Part shown: piece after piece, positions 1 through 6,292 of the stretch
Layout: each line of letters begins with the position of its first letter
Position numbering within the stretch: the stretch's first letter is position 1
DNA from: Collinsella sp.
GTDB taxonomy: Bacteria > Actinomycetota > Coriobacteriia > Coriobacteriales > Coriobacteriaceae
Assembly (NCBI GenBank): GCA_019419485.1
Contig: DXZV01000006.1
Location: forward strand, 510-18,452
Direction of reading: 5' to 3'
DNA: 17,943 nt
Notes under the pieces: generated by a model
Database searches by the model: none
What the model saw: the letters and a program-made list of their open reading frames with translations, nothing else
Told to the model about the DNA's origin: nothing
Position numbers and translations under genes: made by a program

Positions 1-356
1 TCGATATGCCAGCCCCGCGGCAGCACCACCTGCGCGAGTGCCTGGCCGCCAGAGGTATCGCATGCGGTATGAAGCTCAAGGTCACCGATGTGAGGCGCAT
101 CCGTCGTGGCCGCGTCACGAGACGACGACGCGACGCCGACAGCCTCTACCAGCGCATCGGCCGGCGCGTCCACGCTCGAGTCGGCGCCTTCGTCCGCATC
201 GTCATCGGCAGTCGCCCCATCTGTAGGCCCCACGGCGCCCGAGTAGCCCACAACGCCCTCAAGTCGGACGCCGCATCCCGGGCAAAATCGTACCGGCACG
301 CCGGCGACCCGAGGCAGCTGCGCCCCACACGCTGGGCAGAATCTCAACTCACTCAT
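1..356 (-). CDS. Zinc-ribbon protein, C-terminus beyond window edge (partial)
   Basis: An open frame starts at an ATG (354-356) and reads without a stop to the left edge, giving 118 complete codons. Residues 6-29 form a short double-knuckle zinc ribbon: FCPACG (Cys7, Cys10) and FCPGCG (Cys25, Cys28). An acidic, alanine-rich low-complexity linker follows (about residues 37-65), and then the start of another domain (about 85-118, ending LPRGWHI). A Shine-Dalgarno-like AGGGGTG at 363-369, six bases upstream, supports the start. It begins 20 bp after the stop of the membrane protein at 377-826, so the two are probably co-transcribed. Such an N-terminal ribbon is common in Gram-positive zinc-ribbon membrane proteins, but the defining C-terminal part is outside the window, so no function is assigned. 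Confidence 0.8.
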   Translation of the reverse strand, partial: MSELRFCPACGAQLPRVAGVPVRFCPGCGVRLEGVVGYSGAVGPTDGATADDDADEGADSSVDAPADALVEAVGVASSSRDAATTDAPHIGDLELHTACDTSGGQALAQVVLPRGWHI

Positions 357-376
357 CCCGTACACCCCTAATTTCG

Positions 377-826
377 TTAGCTGTTTTTGATCGCGGCAAG
401 AAGCCGCCATAACTCATCGGCACCGTTAAGTCGGTACGCCGTCTTATCGAGCACGATGTTTTTGCCCTCAAGTTCCACCGATTGCTCCGAGCCATCCGTA
501 TAGACAAAGACGAGCGTTCGGCCGGCATCGCTCGTCCGCTCATCCACCGCATCCCCCACGGTGCAGCCATCGAGCGCAGCAAAAGTCGATGCGACCAGTT
601 CGGCATCGTCGGTCTCATAGACCGTCCGCGCCTCCCCGTCCTCGATAAGCTTGACCGCCACCGGAACGGCGGCGCAATCGTTGAGCGACACTTGCGCGGC
701 AGTCTTTCCCTGAGCGCCATGGTCGCCGGCAACGTAAACTCGCAAGAGTGTCACCGCCGCGGCAAAGACCACCACGGCGATAAGCGCGCCCGCAATTTTA
801 TTAGACGCGCAATCCCGAGACGCCAT
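377..826 (-). CDS. Small membrane-anchored protein of unknown function
   Basis: 149 residues. The N-terminus (about 10-30) is one hydrophobic helix after a short positively charged start, without a lipobox, so this is probably a single-pass protein with its bulk outside the cell. The remaining 115 residues are soluble and acidic. They end in an alternating pattern (LVFVYTDGSEQSVELEGKNIVLDKTAYRL) read as beta strands, followed by a helix (ADELWRLLAAI). Two Cys (about 51 and 88) could pair outside the cell. GGAGGGGG at about 836-843 is well placed for the ATG at 826. The gene is followed after 20 bp by the zinc-ribbon gene on the same strand. I do not recognise the family; the pattern resembles small extracytoplasmic domains found in many Gram-positive hypothetical proteins. 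Confidence 0.8.
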   Translation of the reverse strand: MASRDCASNKIAGALIAVVVFAAAVTLLRVYVAGDHGAQGKTAAQVSLNDCAAVPVAVKLIEDGEARTVYETDDAELVASTFAALDGCTVGDAVDERTSDAGRTLVFVYTDGSEQSVELEGKNIVLDKTAYRLNGADELWRLLAAIKNS

Positions 827-932
827 AGGTGCACCCCCTCCGTTCTGCTCTGCTCAGCATCACATTCATATGCCTTTGAGCACCAAAACGGCAGGTGACA
901 AATGTCTCATATTCATATTTTTGCAGGTAAAA

Positions 933-969
933 AACCACCACAAAGGTGCCTGTCACCTTTGTGGTGGTT
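933..969 (-). terminator. Strong intrinsic terminator of the LuxR-type regulator gene
   Basis: A perfect 16-bp inverted repeat (933-948 with 954-969; arm AACCACCACAAAGGTG) has a 5-nt loop. It begins 2 bp past the stop codon of the regulator. Read on the minus strand, the stem runs into a T run (complement of the A run at 929-934). This separates the regulator from the downstream 377-826 gene. The remaining 100 bp (830-930) hold the leader of that gene; I see no clear promoter in it. Confidence 0.85.
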
Positions 970-971
970 AG

Positions 972-2516
972 CTAGTCTTGGGGTGTCCAGGACCAGAAGA
1001 AGTTGATGAGGGCTACGCGCGAGGAGGCACCGGTCTTTTTGTTGATCGAAGCGATGTGGCGATAGAGTGTGGAGCGCGAAAGGAAGAGTGCCGCCGCCAC
1101 GTCCTGCACGCTGTCGTCCGAAACGACCAGCGCCTCCAGAACATCGCGCTCGCGCTTGGTGAGCCCAAAGGCGGCAACGAAGCCATCGAGCCGATCGTCA
1201 AACGAAAGCTCCGGCGCCTCCAGGGGCATCGTGTCGGCCTGGCCGGGCTCACAGCTCACGCCAAGATCGTCGGTGGCAAGCGCCAGCCCGCCGTGCGTCG
1301 CCTCGCCCTCGCCGTCTTGTCCAAACTGTCCCAACAGCGAAATCGCGATGCCGACAAACAGCACGAGCACGACGCTCACTGCCGCCAGCACGTTTTGACT
1401 CGAGATAATCGCCACCGCCGGAGCCGTCACGAGCATCGAGCAAACGTTGTTGATAACACGGCCCATGCACGGCCACAGATACGCCCAGCGGGCATACATC
1501 GAAATCGCGGCGAACTTCGTGGTGAAGAACACCACGAAAAAGCCCGTGCCAAGGTAAAAGATAATCGTGGCGGCAAGCGTGTTGCCACCGTTGCCATCGG
1601 TGATAAGCACAAAGAACGAGAGCGTGGACAGCATGGCGGCGCACGTCATGATGATATTCATATACGAACGCCCACGCAGGTCATACAGGACGCCGGCGGC
1701 AAGGGCGCTCACAACCAGCAGCAAGCGCGGCCAGTCGCCCAGGTCGATAGCGCCAGCGGCATGCGAGGTCGTAAGGCCGGCATTGAGGGCCGCGAACACG
1801 CCGGTGAGGCAAGCGGTCGCCACCGTCAGACGCACCACGGCACCCTGAAAGGCCGCCTTTGCCTCGGGGTCATCGTGCCACCTGGCGCCACGCTCCGACG
1901 CATCGACCGATAGCTCGGCAATCTCGACCTCGAACTCGGGCGCAGGCTCATCACGCAATTTAGCGCTGCGGACACCGTGAAGCAGCCCCACCAGCGCAAT
2001 CGCACAGGCAATGAGAACAGACTGCTGGGGAATGCCCGCAGGCATCACCATATGGTTGAGCACCTGCACCAAAATGCCCACAGCATAGGAAACCGCCACG
2101 GCGCGCGCCAGGCAGGGCGTCTGCGCAAAACGCCGCGCAAGATTGGCATGGGCGGTCGATCCGCAATAGCCCAGGGCGCAGCACGCCACCAGGCCGCCGG
2201 CAATTACTACCTCAAACCGCACTGCCATAATCATCAGCAGCAACGCCGATACCAACAGCACGCCCGTAATATCGCTCGTCGCATCGATCGTCTGGGGACA
2301 GCGATAGTACAGAAATGGGCGCACGAAAAAGCCAATCACGCTCGCGCCGACAACGATGCTCTCGTAGATGACGACCTCACTCGATGGCACGAACTCGACC
2401 ATGCGCGCATCAAAGAGATACTCGCACGCCAAAAACGTGAAGAAGAACAGCGCTAGGCACAGAATCTCCCGCATGCCCCGGCGCAAATATGCGGTTGTGT
2501 CTCCCAGGTCCCTCAT
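972..2516 (-). CDS. Membrane-spanning LuxR family transcriptional regulator
   Basis: 514 residues from the chosen ATG at 2516. About 400 N-terminal residues are a series of roughly ten to twelve hydrophobic segments (for example LCLALFFFTFLAC, VIGFFVRPFLYY, AVSVVLVLFVGIAISLLG), broken by an acidic cytosolic loop near residues 195-220. The last 64 residues (about 451-514) form a LuxR/NarL-type helix-turn-helix: GLTKRERDVLEALV, then VQDVAAALFLSRSTLYRHIASINKK. No receiver domain is present. Regulators with this architecture are abundant in Coriobacteriia, where the membrane part is assumed to sense a ligand. An in-frame ATG at 2552 exists, but it has no ribosome site, whereas GGTGGGGGT lies just before 2516. 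It sits downstream of the apiosidase-like gene on the same strand but 335 bp away, so it probably has its own promoter. Regulation of the neighbouring sugar locus is possible but not shown. Confidence 0.9.
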   Translation of the reverse strand: MRDLGDTTAYLRRGMREILCLALFFFTFLACEYLFDARMVEFVPSSEVVIYESIVVGASVIGFFVRPFLYYRCPQTIDATSDITGVLLVSALLLMIMAVRFEVVIAGGLVACCALGYCGSTAHANLARRFAQTPCLARAVAVSYAVGILVQVLNHMVMPAGIPQQSVLIACAIALVGLLHGVRSAKLRDEPAPEFEVEIAELSVDASERGARWHDDPEAKAAFQGAVVRLTVATACLTGVFAALNAGLTTSHAAGAIDLGDWPRLLLVVSALAAGVLYDLRGRSYMNIIMTCAAMLSTLSFFVLITDGNGGNTLAATIIFYLGTGFFVVFFTTKFAAISMYARWAYLWPCMGRVINNVCSMLVTAPAVAIISSQNVLAAVSVVLVLFVGIAISLLGQFGQDGEGEATHGGLALATDDLGVSCEPGQADTMPLEAPELSFDDRLDGFVAAFGLTKRERDVLEALVVSDDSVQDVAAALFLSRSTLYRHIASINKKTGASSRVALINFFWSWTPQD

Positions 2517-2520
2517 GGTA

Positions 2521-2530
2521 ACCCCCACCC
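2521..2530 (-). promoter_or_regulatory. Ribosome binding site that sets the LuxR regulator start
   Basis: The minus strand reads GGGTGGGGGT then TACC and the ATG at 2516. The alternative ATG at 2552 is preceded by AT-rich DNA without a purine-rich site. Confidence 0.6.
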
Positions 2531-2700
2531 GCTTTGTTGTCCGGAACACCATTTTAATAAAGAACCAATCTCAATATCGAAGCCGAGCTCGAAATACTGT
2601 AAATTCGACCCCAGCCGTCCGCATGACGCCGCGATTTTGAGCCGCATGACCCAGAAGGGGCGCGCGGTCTCTAGCTCGACAAAGAGTGTCCCTAACTGCC

Positions 2701-2728
2701 ACTCATTTAAGTACGTCCCCAATGAGTA
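2701..2728 (+). repeat. 28-bp dispersed repeat, copy 1
   Basis: Begins ACTCATTTAAGTACGT and ends CCCAATGAGTA. It is identical to 9605-9632 and is the reverse complement of 9571-9598. The last ten bases are partly repeated at once (CCAATGAGTA at 2730-2739). CAAAGAGTG motifs flank it on both sides (2680-2688 and 2742-2750). Confidence 0.85.
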
Positions 2729-2748
2729 CCCAATGAGTAAACAAAGAG

Positions 2749-2808
2749 TGCGACGGAATGGCTCCCCTTGGCAGCTTGAAGCCGTCATGCAGGAACCATT
2801 CCGTCGCA
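2749..2808. repeat. Inverted repeat, 13-bp arms
   Basis: Arms TGCGACGGAATGG (2749-2761) and CCATTCCGTCGCA (2796-2808) are exact reverse complements around a 34-nt loop. One mismatch inward, three further bases also pair. It lies 44 bp after the stop of the apiosidase-like gene. It could act as a terminator, though there is no strong T run, or be the end structure of a REP-like element. Confidence 0.75.
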
Positions 2809-2851
2809 GCCTAATGAAAGGGACTGGGTTGTAAATGTTGGAGAAGAGCCG

Positions 2852-4165
2852 TTAGCGCCCGGGGGCCAGGATCACCAGCGCGTCGTGCTCAAAGGGATGC
2901 TGAGCCACGCGCACGGTGCCGTCACCGTTATCGCGGACGGGCAGCTTTGCAATGCGCTTGTCCTCCATGTCGAGGACCGTCGCCGTCCAGCCACGCGCGC
3001 CGTCGAGCTTAAACTTGAGCGCCGTGGTGCGCGGCAGGTACGTGACGACGCGATCGCCAACGCGCGCCACACGGATGGTCTCGCGCGCGTCGTCGAGAAG
3101 CTCCTGTGCCGGAACCACGGCGAGCGCGTCGTCGGCAGCCGTGGCACCCAAGCCGGCAAGCACATGCTCGATCGCGCCAAAGTCCCACACGCCCGCAAAC
3201 TGCAGGCACTCTTGCCAGCGGAACGGCATGTCAAAGCCCTCGCCCAGGACGGAGCCCTTACTGCGCGACGTCTGCCAGTTCCACACGCCGTGTGCGCCGT
3301 AGGTAATGCCCGCCGAGGCACCGGCTAGAATGCTCGACCAAACGCTCGCACGACAATCCTGCGCGGTAAAACGCCAGTACACGTTGCGGCTCGCGCCCAT
3401 TTGCTCGTAGCAGGGCTCGGAATTGACCATCGGCTTTTTGGGATACTGCGCGCGAAAATCCTCGGGCAGCTTCCAAGCTTCCTCCTGACCGCTATAGTTG
3501 TGGCCGGGCTGGAACATGTAGAAGTCCAAGCGATCGGCAAACTGCTCGGGCAGGGCGCGGTTGCCACGGTTGATATGCATGGTGTGCAAGGACTCGGGAG
3601 CCAGCTTGGTGACCTCGTCGAGTGCATCCCCGTAATAGGCGATAGCCTCGTCGGTCTTAAAGTCGGTGTCGCCTGTCACCACGTAGACGGGGTCGAACTC
3701 GCCCAGGTTCTCGACGACGCGGGCAACGTGGGCGCGAACCTCCTCGCGCGGCATGACCTCGGCACCCAGGCGCTCGGCGATCACGGAGCCCCAGGTACCG
3801 GGCACGTAGTTGCACCACATGAGCACGAGCGCCGGGCGAATGCCGCGCTCCACGGCTGCCCGGCACATGCGGCGGGCGCGGTCCCAGTACTCCTGGTTGG
3901 GGCGGCTCCAATCAAAGTGCACGCCGTCCTCGCTCGCGTAGGGCCAAATGCCCAGGTCGGGGCAGCAGCGGTCCCACTGCGGCAGCGTGTTGATCTGCAG
4001 CACATTCATGCCCTGCTCGGCACGGCGGGTCAGGTAGTAGTCCCAGTCATCCTCGGCAATGCTCGTAAATGCGCTCCAGCACGTATCGGCAAACCAGAAG
4101 AACGGTTTGCCCTCGCACAAAAAGCCGTCCTGGCGACCGTTGACGGTCAGCTTTCCCAAACTCAT
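2852..4165 (-). CDS. Apiosidase-like glycoside hydrolase (DUF4038, GH140-like)
   Basis: 437 residues from the ATG at 4165. Residues about 5-340 match the DUF4038/apiosidase-like TIM barrel: GKPFFWFADTCWSAF (19-33), GMNVLQINTLPQW (52-64), GIRPALVLMWCN, YVVTGDTD (161-168), VNSEPCYEQM (247-256) and ITYGAHGVWNW (287-297). Asp166 and Glu250 are plausible catalytic residues by comparison with GH140, where an Asp and a Glu are used; this alignment is my inference. Residues about 345-437 form a beta-rich tail like the putative collagen-binding domain usually fused to DUF4038 (DRVVTYLPRTTALKFKL). There is no signal peptide, so the enzyme should act in the cytosol, unlike the secreted Bacteroides forms. 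It lies downstream of the PTS permease gene on the same strand, which suggests it cleaves an imported glycoside. The exact substrate cannot be read; related enzymes release apiose. Confidence 0.85.
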   Translation of the reverse strand: MSLGKLTVNGRQDGFLCEGKPFFWFADTCWSAFTSIAEDDWDYYLTRRAEQGMNVLQINTLPQWDRCCPDLGIWPYASEDGVHFDWSRPNQEYWDRARRMCRAAVERGIRPALVLMWCNYVPGTWGSVIAERLGAEVMPREEVRAHVARVVENLGEFDPVYVVTGDTDFKTDEAIAYYGDALDEVTKLAPESLHTMHINRGNRALPEQFADRLDFYMFQPGHNYSGQEEAWKLPEDFRAQYPKKPMVNSEPCYEQMGASRNVYWRFTAQDCRASVWSSILAGASAGITYGAHGVWNWQTSRSKGSVLGEGFDMPFRWQECLQFAGVWDFGAIEHVLAGLGATAADDALAVVPAQELLDDARETIRVARVGDRVVTYLPRTTALKFKLDGARGWTATVLDMEDKRIAKLPVRDNGDGTVRVAQHPFEHDALVILAPGR

Positions 4166-4173
4166 CTGCATGT

Positions 4174-4179
4174 CCTTTC
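4174..4179 (-). promoter_or_regulatory. Ribosome binding site that sets the apiosidase-like start
   Basis: The minus strand reads GAAAGGA, C, ATG, CAG, ATG. The first ATG (4171) is only one base from the purine-rich site, and the second (4165) is seven bases away, so the second is preferred. Confidence 0.6.
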
Positions 4180-4204
4180 ATTTGATAAAAGATTTGCGAA
4201 CCGC

Positions 4205-4241
4205 CGGGGGCTTTCGCGATAACCCCGCGCGAAAGCCCCCG
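4205..4241 (-). promoter_or_regulatory. Leader hairpin upstream of the apiosidase-like gene
   Basis: A 14-bp perfect inverted repeat (4205-4218 with 4228-4241; arm CGGGGGCTTTCGCG) has a 9-nt loop. It lies 39 bp before the start codon. Some twelve bases after the stem the minus strand has CTTTTATC. It could be an attenuator, a processing or stability element between the PTS and hydrolase genes, or a terminator of the upstream transcript. Confidence 0.6.
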
Positions 4242-4301
4242 CCGCTTGGCAAACCCTCGCGGGCGAATCTCACCCGCCTCCATCAGTCTACCTTGCAAGA
4301 A

Positions 4302-4333
4302 GGGCCCCGCCGGGCTTACGCCTGACGGGGCCC
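4302..4333 (-). terminator. Hairpin after the PTS gene
   Basis: Arms GGGCCCCG (4302-4309) and CGGGGCCC (4326-4333) pair perfectly around a 16-nt loop that can itself pair partly (GGGC with GCC). It lies 41 bp past the PTS stop codon. The T run after the stem is weak (TTCTT), so termination is probably incomplete or the hairpin protects the 3' end of the PTS message. Confidence 0.6.
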
Positions 4334-4374
4334 TGTCGTGTAGGTGAGGTCTTATGCGACCGAGTGGCTTGGCC

Positions 4375-5802
4375 TTAGGCCTCCATCTCGGCGAGCTCCT
4401 CCTTGGAGAAGCCGGAGACAAAGACGACGGCAGCGGCGATGACAAAGGAGATTGCCATACCAACGATAGCCCAGACGGTGTTCATCTGGCCACCCTGCAG
4501 GTAGTTGGTGAAGACCAGGAAGTTGGAGGCACCGCCTGCGAGGTAGTAGGTAACCCCCATGAGGCCGGAGAACACAGCGCCGATGGCACCGCCGATGAAC
4601 ATGCCAAACATGGTGCGACGGAAGCGCATGAGGATGCCGAAGAGCGCGGGCTCGGTGACGCCGCCGGCGATGGCGGAGATGACGTAACCGATGGCGAGAG
4701 ACTTCTCGTCGGGGTTCTTCATCTTGAGGAAGGCACCGAAGGCGCAGCCCCAGACAGCGGCCATAGCGCAGTTGGTGGAAACGAAGACGAAGGGATCGTA
4801 ACCGGCAGCGATGATCTGAACCTGGGCGAGCAGGATGACGGGCATGTGCATGCCGCAGACCACGAAGAGCTGCCAGAAGGCGCCGAGGATGGCCATGACG
4901 ATCAGGATGCCGATGCCGCCAAGGTCAGCAAGGCCGAAGAGGGCGTTGGCGATCAGCGTACCGATCTCGTTGCCGATCGGAGCGAGGACGATGAAGGCAA
5001 TGGGGATCGTGACGATCATGGTGCAGAACGGCGTGAAGACCGTGGACAGCACGTCGGGCATAACCTTCTTAAAGAACTTCTCGATGAAGTACAGGACGGG
5101 CACCGAAAGGATGATCGGCAGGACGGACTGCTGGTAGTTGGCAGCGGCAATCTGGATGCCGTAGACGGAGATGATTCCGCCGCCCTCCTGGGTGGCGACG
5201 CTCACCACGGAAGGAGCCATGAGGGCGCCACCGAGCAGCATGCCGAGCACCGGGCTGGCGCCGAGCTTCTTAGCGGCGGCATAGCCCAGGTAGATGGGGA
5301 TAAAGGTAAACGTTGCCTCGTACAGGGTGGTGTAGAGGAACGTGTAGGTCGGGTCGTCGGCCGAGATAACGCCCAGCATGGTGGGGCCGAGGACGGCCGC
5401 GATGGTGCGGAACAGACCGCCGGCCATGAGCAGCGGGATGAGCTGGGTCATGGAGCCCGACAGATAGTCGAGGATGATGTTGGGCAGGTTCTTGAGCTCG
5501 AACTTCTCCTTGGGAGCGTCGAGGTTCTCGTTGACGGCCTCACCCTGCTTGACGCCGGACATGGCGACGAACTCGGCGAGCACCTTGGGCACGTTCTGGC
5601 CAATGATGACCTGGAGCTGGCTGCCGGCAAACTGGCAACCCAGAACACCCTTGACCTTCTTGATCTTCTCCACGTCGGCCTTGCTGTTATCCTTGAGCGT
5701 CAGACGCAGGCGCGTCATGCAGTTGGTGGCAACGGAAACATTCTCCGCACCGCCCACGAGCTCGAGGACATCGGTGGCAATCTGCTTGTTATCTACTGCC
5801 AT
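4375..5802 (-). CDS. PTS permease, beta-glucoside/sucrose type, IIBC subunit
   Basis: 475 residues from the ATG at 5802. The EIIB domain (about 1-80) has the phosphorylated cysteine in NCMTRLRL (Cys28), then VKGVLGCQFAGSQLQVIIG. After a linker, about 105-470 is a hydrophobic EIIC domain of about ten membrane segments with the GGVTEPALFG sugar-binding motif, placing it in the glucose/beta-glucoside superfamily. The protein ends soon after the last membrane segment (FSKEELAEMEA), so no EIIA domain is fused and a EIIA encoded elsewhere must donate phosphate. It would import and phosphorylate a sugar or glycoside at the membrane. The apiosidase-like hydrolase follows on the same strand after 209 bp. 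The promoter region upstream carries several GTTTAC palindromes. The substrate is not readable from sequence. Confidence 0.93.
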   Translation of the reverse strand: MAVDNKQIATDVLELVGGAENVSVATNCMTRLRLTLKDNSKADVEKIKKVKGVLGCQFAGSQLQVIIGQNVPKVLAEFVAMSGVKQGEAVNENLDAPKEKFELKNLPNIILDYLSGSMTQLIPLLMAGGLFRTIAAVLGPTMLGVISADDPTYTFLYTTLYEATFTFIPIYLGYAAAKKLGASPVLGMLLGGALMAPSVVSVATQEGGGIISVYGIQIAAANYQQSVLPIILSVPVLYFIEKFFKKVMPDVLSTVFTPFCTMIVTIPIAFIVLAPIGNEIGTLIANALFGLADLGGIGILIVMAILGAFWQLFVVCGMHMPVILLAQVQIIAAGYDPFVFVSTNCAMAAVWGCAFGAFLKMKNPDEKSLAIGYVISAIAGGVTEPALFGILMRFRRTMFGMFIGGAIGAVFSGLMGVTYYLAGGASNFLVFTNYLQGGQMNTVWAIVGMAISFVIAAAVVFVSGFSKEELAEMEA

Positions 5803-5805
5803 GGG

Positions 5806-5815
5806 ACCCCTCCCC
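5806..5815 (-). promoter_or_regulatory. Ribosome binding site that sets the PTS start
   Basis: The minus strand reads GGGGAGGGGT, CCC, ATG (5802). The longer frame from 5817 would begin upstream of, and include, this site, so the shorter start is chosen. Confidence 0.65.
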
Positions 5816-5908
5816 ATATCTTCGTGTGCCAGCCCCCTTGGGCTTAGGCACGCCTTTGGCCCGGCGACTATAACCCCTTACGGTTGCCGGACCCTTGGAT
5901 ACGCTTTT

Positions 5909-5950
5909 GTAAACAAGGTGTTTACTGAACGTTTACGGACTTTAGTTTAC
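5909..5950. promoter_or_regulatory. Operator cluster at the PTS promoter
   Basis: GTAAAC and GTTTAC face each other across 5 nt (5909-5925). Further GTTTAC half-sites follow at 5931-5936 and 5945-5950. The last overlaps the candidate -10 box of the PTS promoter and the others lie just downstream, the arrangement expected of a repressor. GTAAAC/GTTTAC arms are typical of LacI-family operators; the regulator itself is not in the window unless it is the LuxR-type protein. Confidence 0.6.
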
Positions 5951-5973
5951 ACGGAGCACCGAATTTATGGCAA
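5944..5973 (-). promoter_or_regulatory. Candidate sigma-70-like promoter of the PTS gene
   Basis: On the minus strand TTGCCA (5968-5973) and TAAACT (5944-5949) are 18 bp apart, about 140 bp before the start codon. The -10 box overlaps an operator half-site. Confidence 0.45.
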
Positions 5974-6142
5974 TTTTGCCGTCTACAGTCCGGTGAACGG
6001 TAGGAAATCGGGGGTGAGCGTATTTAAATGGCGGGAGAAGATCTATTTGACCATCTATCAATATATGGCTATTTACGTGGGATTTTATTTTGATAAACAC
6101 CTCTATGACCTGTTAACTCATCAACAGAAGCCCTGCTAGAAG

Positions 6143-6164
6143 CTAGTAAACATATGTTTAGTAG
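6143..6164. promoter_or_regulatory. Palindromic operator 2
   Basis: The 14-bp core TAAACATATGTTTA (6147-6160) is a perfect palindrome flanked by CTA and TAG in symmetric positions. It shares the TAAACA/TGTTTA half-site with the palindrome at 6229-6244, 82 bp away. Confidence 0.65.
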
Positions 6165-6228
6165 TTCACGACGTGTTCGATTTTGCCGTTTACCGAGTTC
6201 ATCTGGTTATTCTTCAATTCTAGATTAC

Positions 6229-6244
6229 ACTAAACATGTTTAGT
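6229..6244. promoter_or_regulatory. Palindromic operator 3 before the esterase gene
   Basis: ACTAAACATGTTTAGT is a perfect 16-bp palindrome about 50 bp before the esterase start codon, where it would block or position a plus-strand promoter. The ATG inside it opens the longer esterase frame and is therefore unlikely to be the real start. Confidence 0.7.
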
Positions 6245-6280
6245 TTGTATTGCCGCAGATGCCAGGCATTCGCGGCGCAA

Positions 6281-6286
6281 GGGAGG
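6281..6286 (+). promoter_or_regulatory. Ribosome binding site that sets the esterase start
   Basis: GGGAGG is six bases before the ATG at 6293. The upstream in-frame ATG at 6236 lies inside an operator palindrome and has no such site. Confidence 0.65.
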
Positions 6287-6292
6287 CAGCTC

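Larger units (their letters stand above)
2517..2851. other. Intergenic region with repeat elements, no gene
   Basis: 335 bp between the apiosidase-like gene and the regulator, both on the minus strand. It holds the leader of the regulator, including an AT-rich stretch at about 2552-2585 that could carry a promoter. It also holds a short motif GACAAAGAGTGTCCC (2678-2692), one copy of the 28-bp dispersed repeat (2701-2728), a second CAAAGAGTG (2742-2750) and a 13-bp inverted repeat (2749-2808). Small open frames here overlap the repeats and have no ribosome sites. Confidence 0.7.
5803..6292. other. Divergent control region between PTS and esterase genes
   Basis: 490 bp without a credible gene, more AT-rich than its surroundings, especially 5900-6245. 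It must hold the promoters of both divergent units. It contains repeated GTTTAC/TAAACA half-sites and three palindromes (listed separately), plus an isolated GTTTAC at 6188-6193. The open frames crossing it are extensions of antisense frames. Confidence 0.8.

Noticed and set aside
978..1913. 311-residue plus-strand open frame opposite the LuxR-type regulator
   Set aside because: Rich in Arg, His and Gly without motifs; the opposite frame has membrane segments and a textbook LuxR helix-turn-helix.
2680..2750. Possible CRISPR-like array from recurring CAAAGAGTG and CAATGAGTA words
   Set aside because: Only two unevenly spaced copies of each short word occur, with no regular spacers and no cas genes in the window.
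2637..2834. 65-residue plus-strand frame in the intergenic repeats
   Set aside because: It is built from the 28-bp repeat and hairpin sequence and lacks a ribosome site; the resemblance to coding is accidental.
4354..5847. 497-residue plus-strand open frame opposite the PTS gene
   Set aside because: Its translation is dominated by Asp, Gly, Glu and His in low-complexity runs, the usual antisense product of a GC-rich membrane protein gene. The PTS frame has clear EIIB and EIIC motifs and a ribosome site.
5474..6139. 221-residue plus-strand frame reaching into the divergent control region
   Set aside because: Most of it is antisense to the PTS gene; the tail in the AT-rich region has no start or ribosome site of its own.
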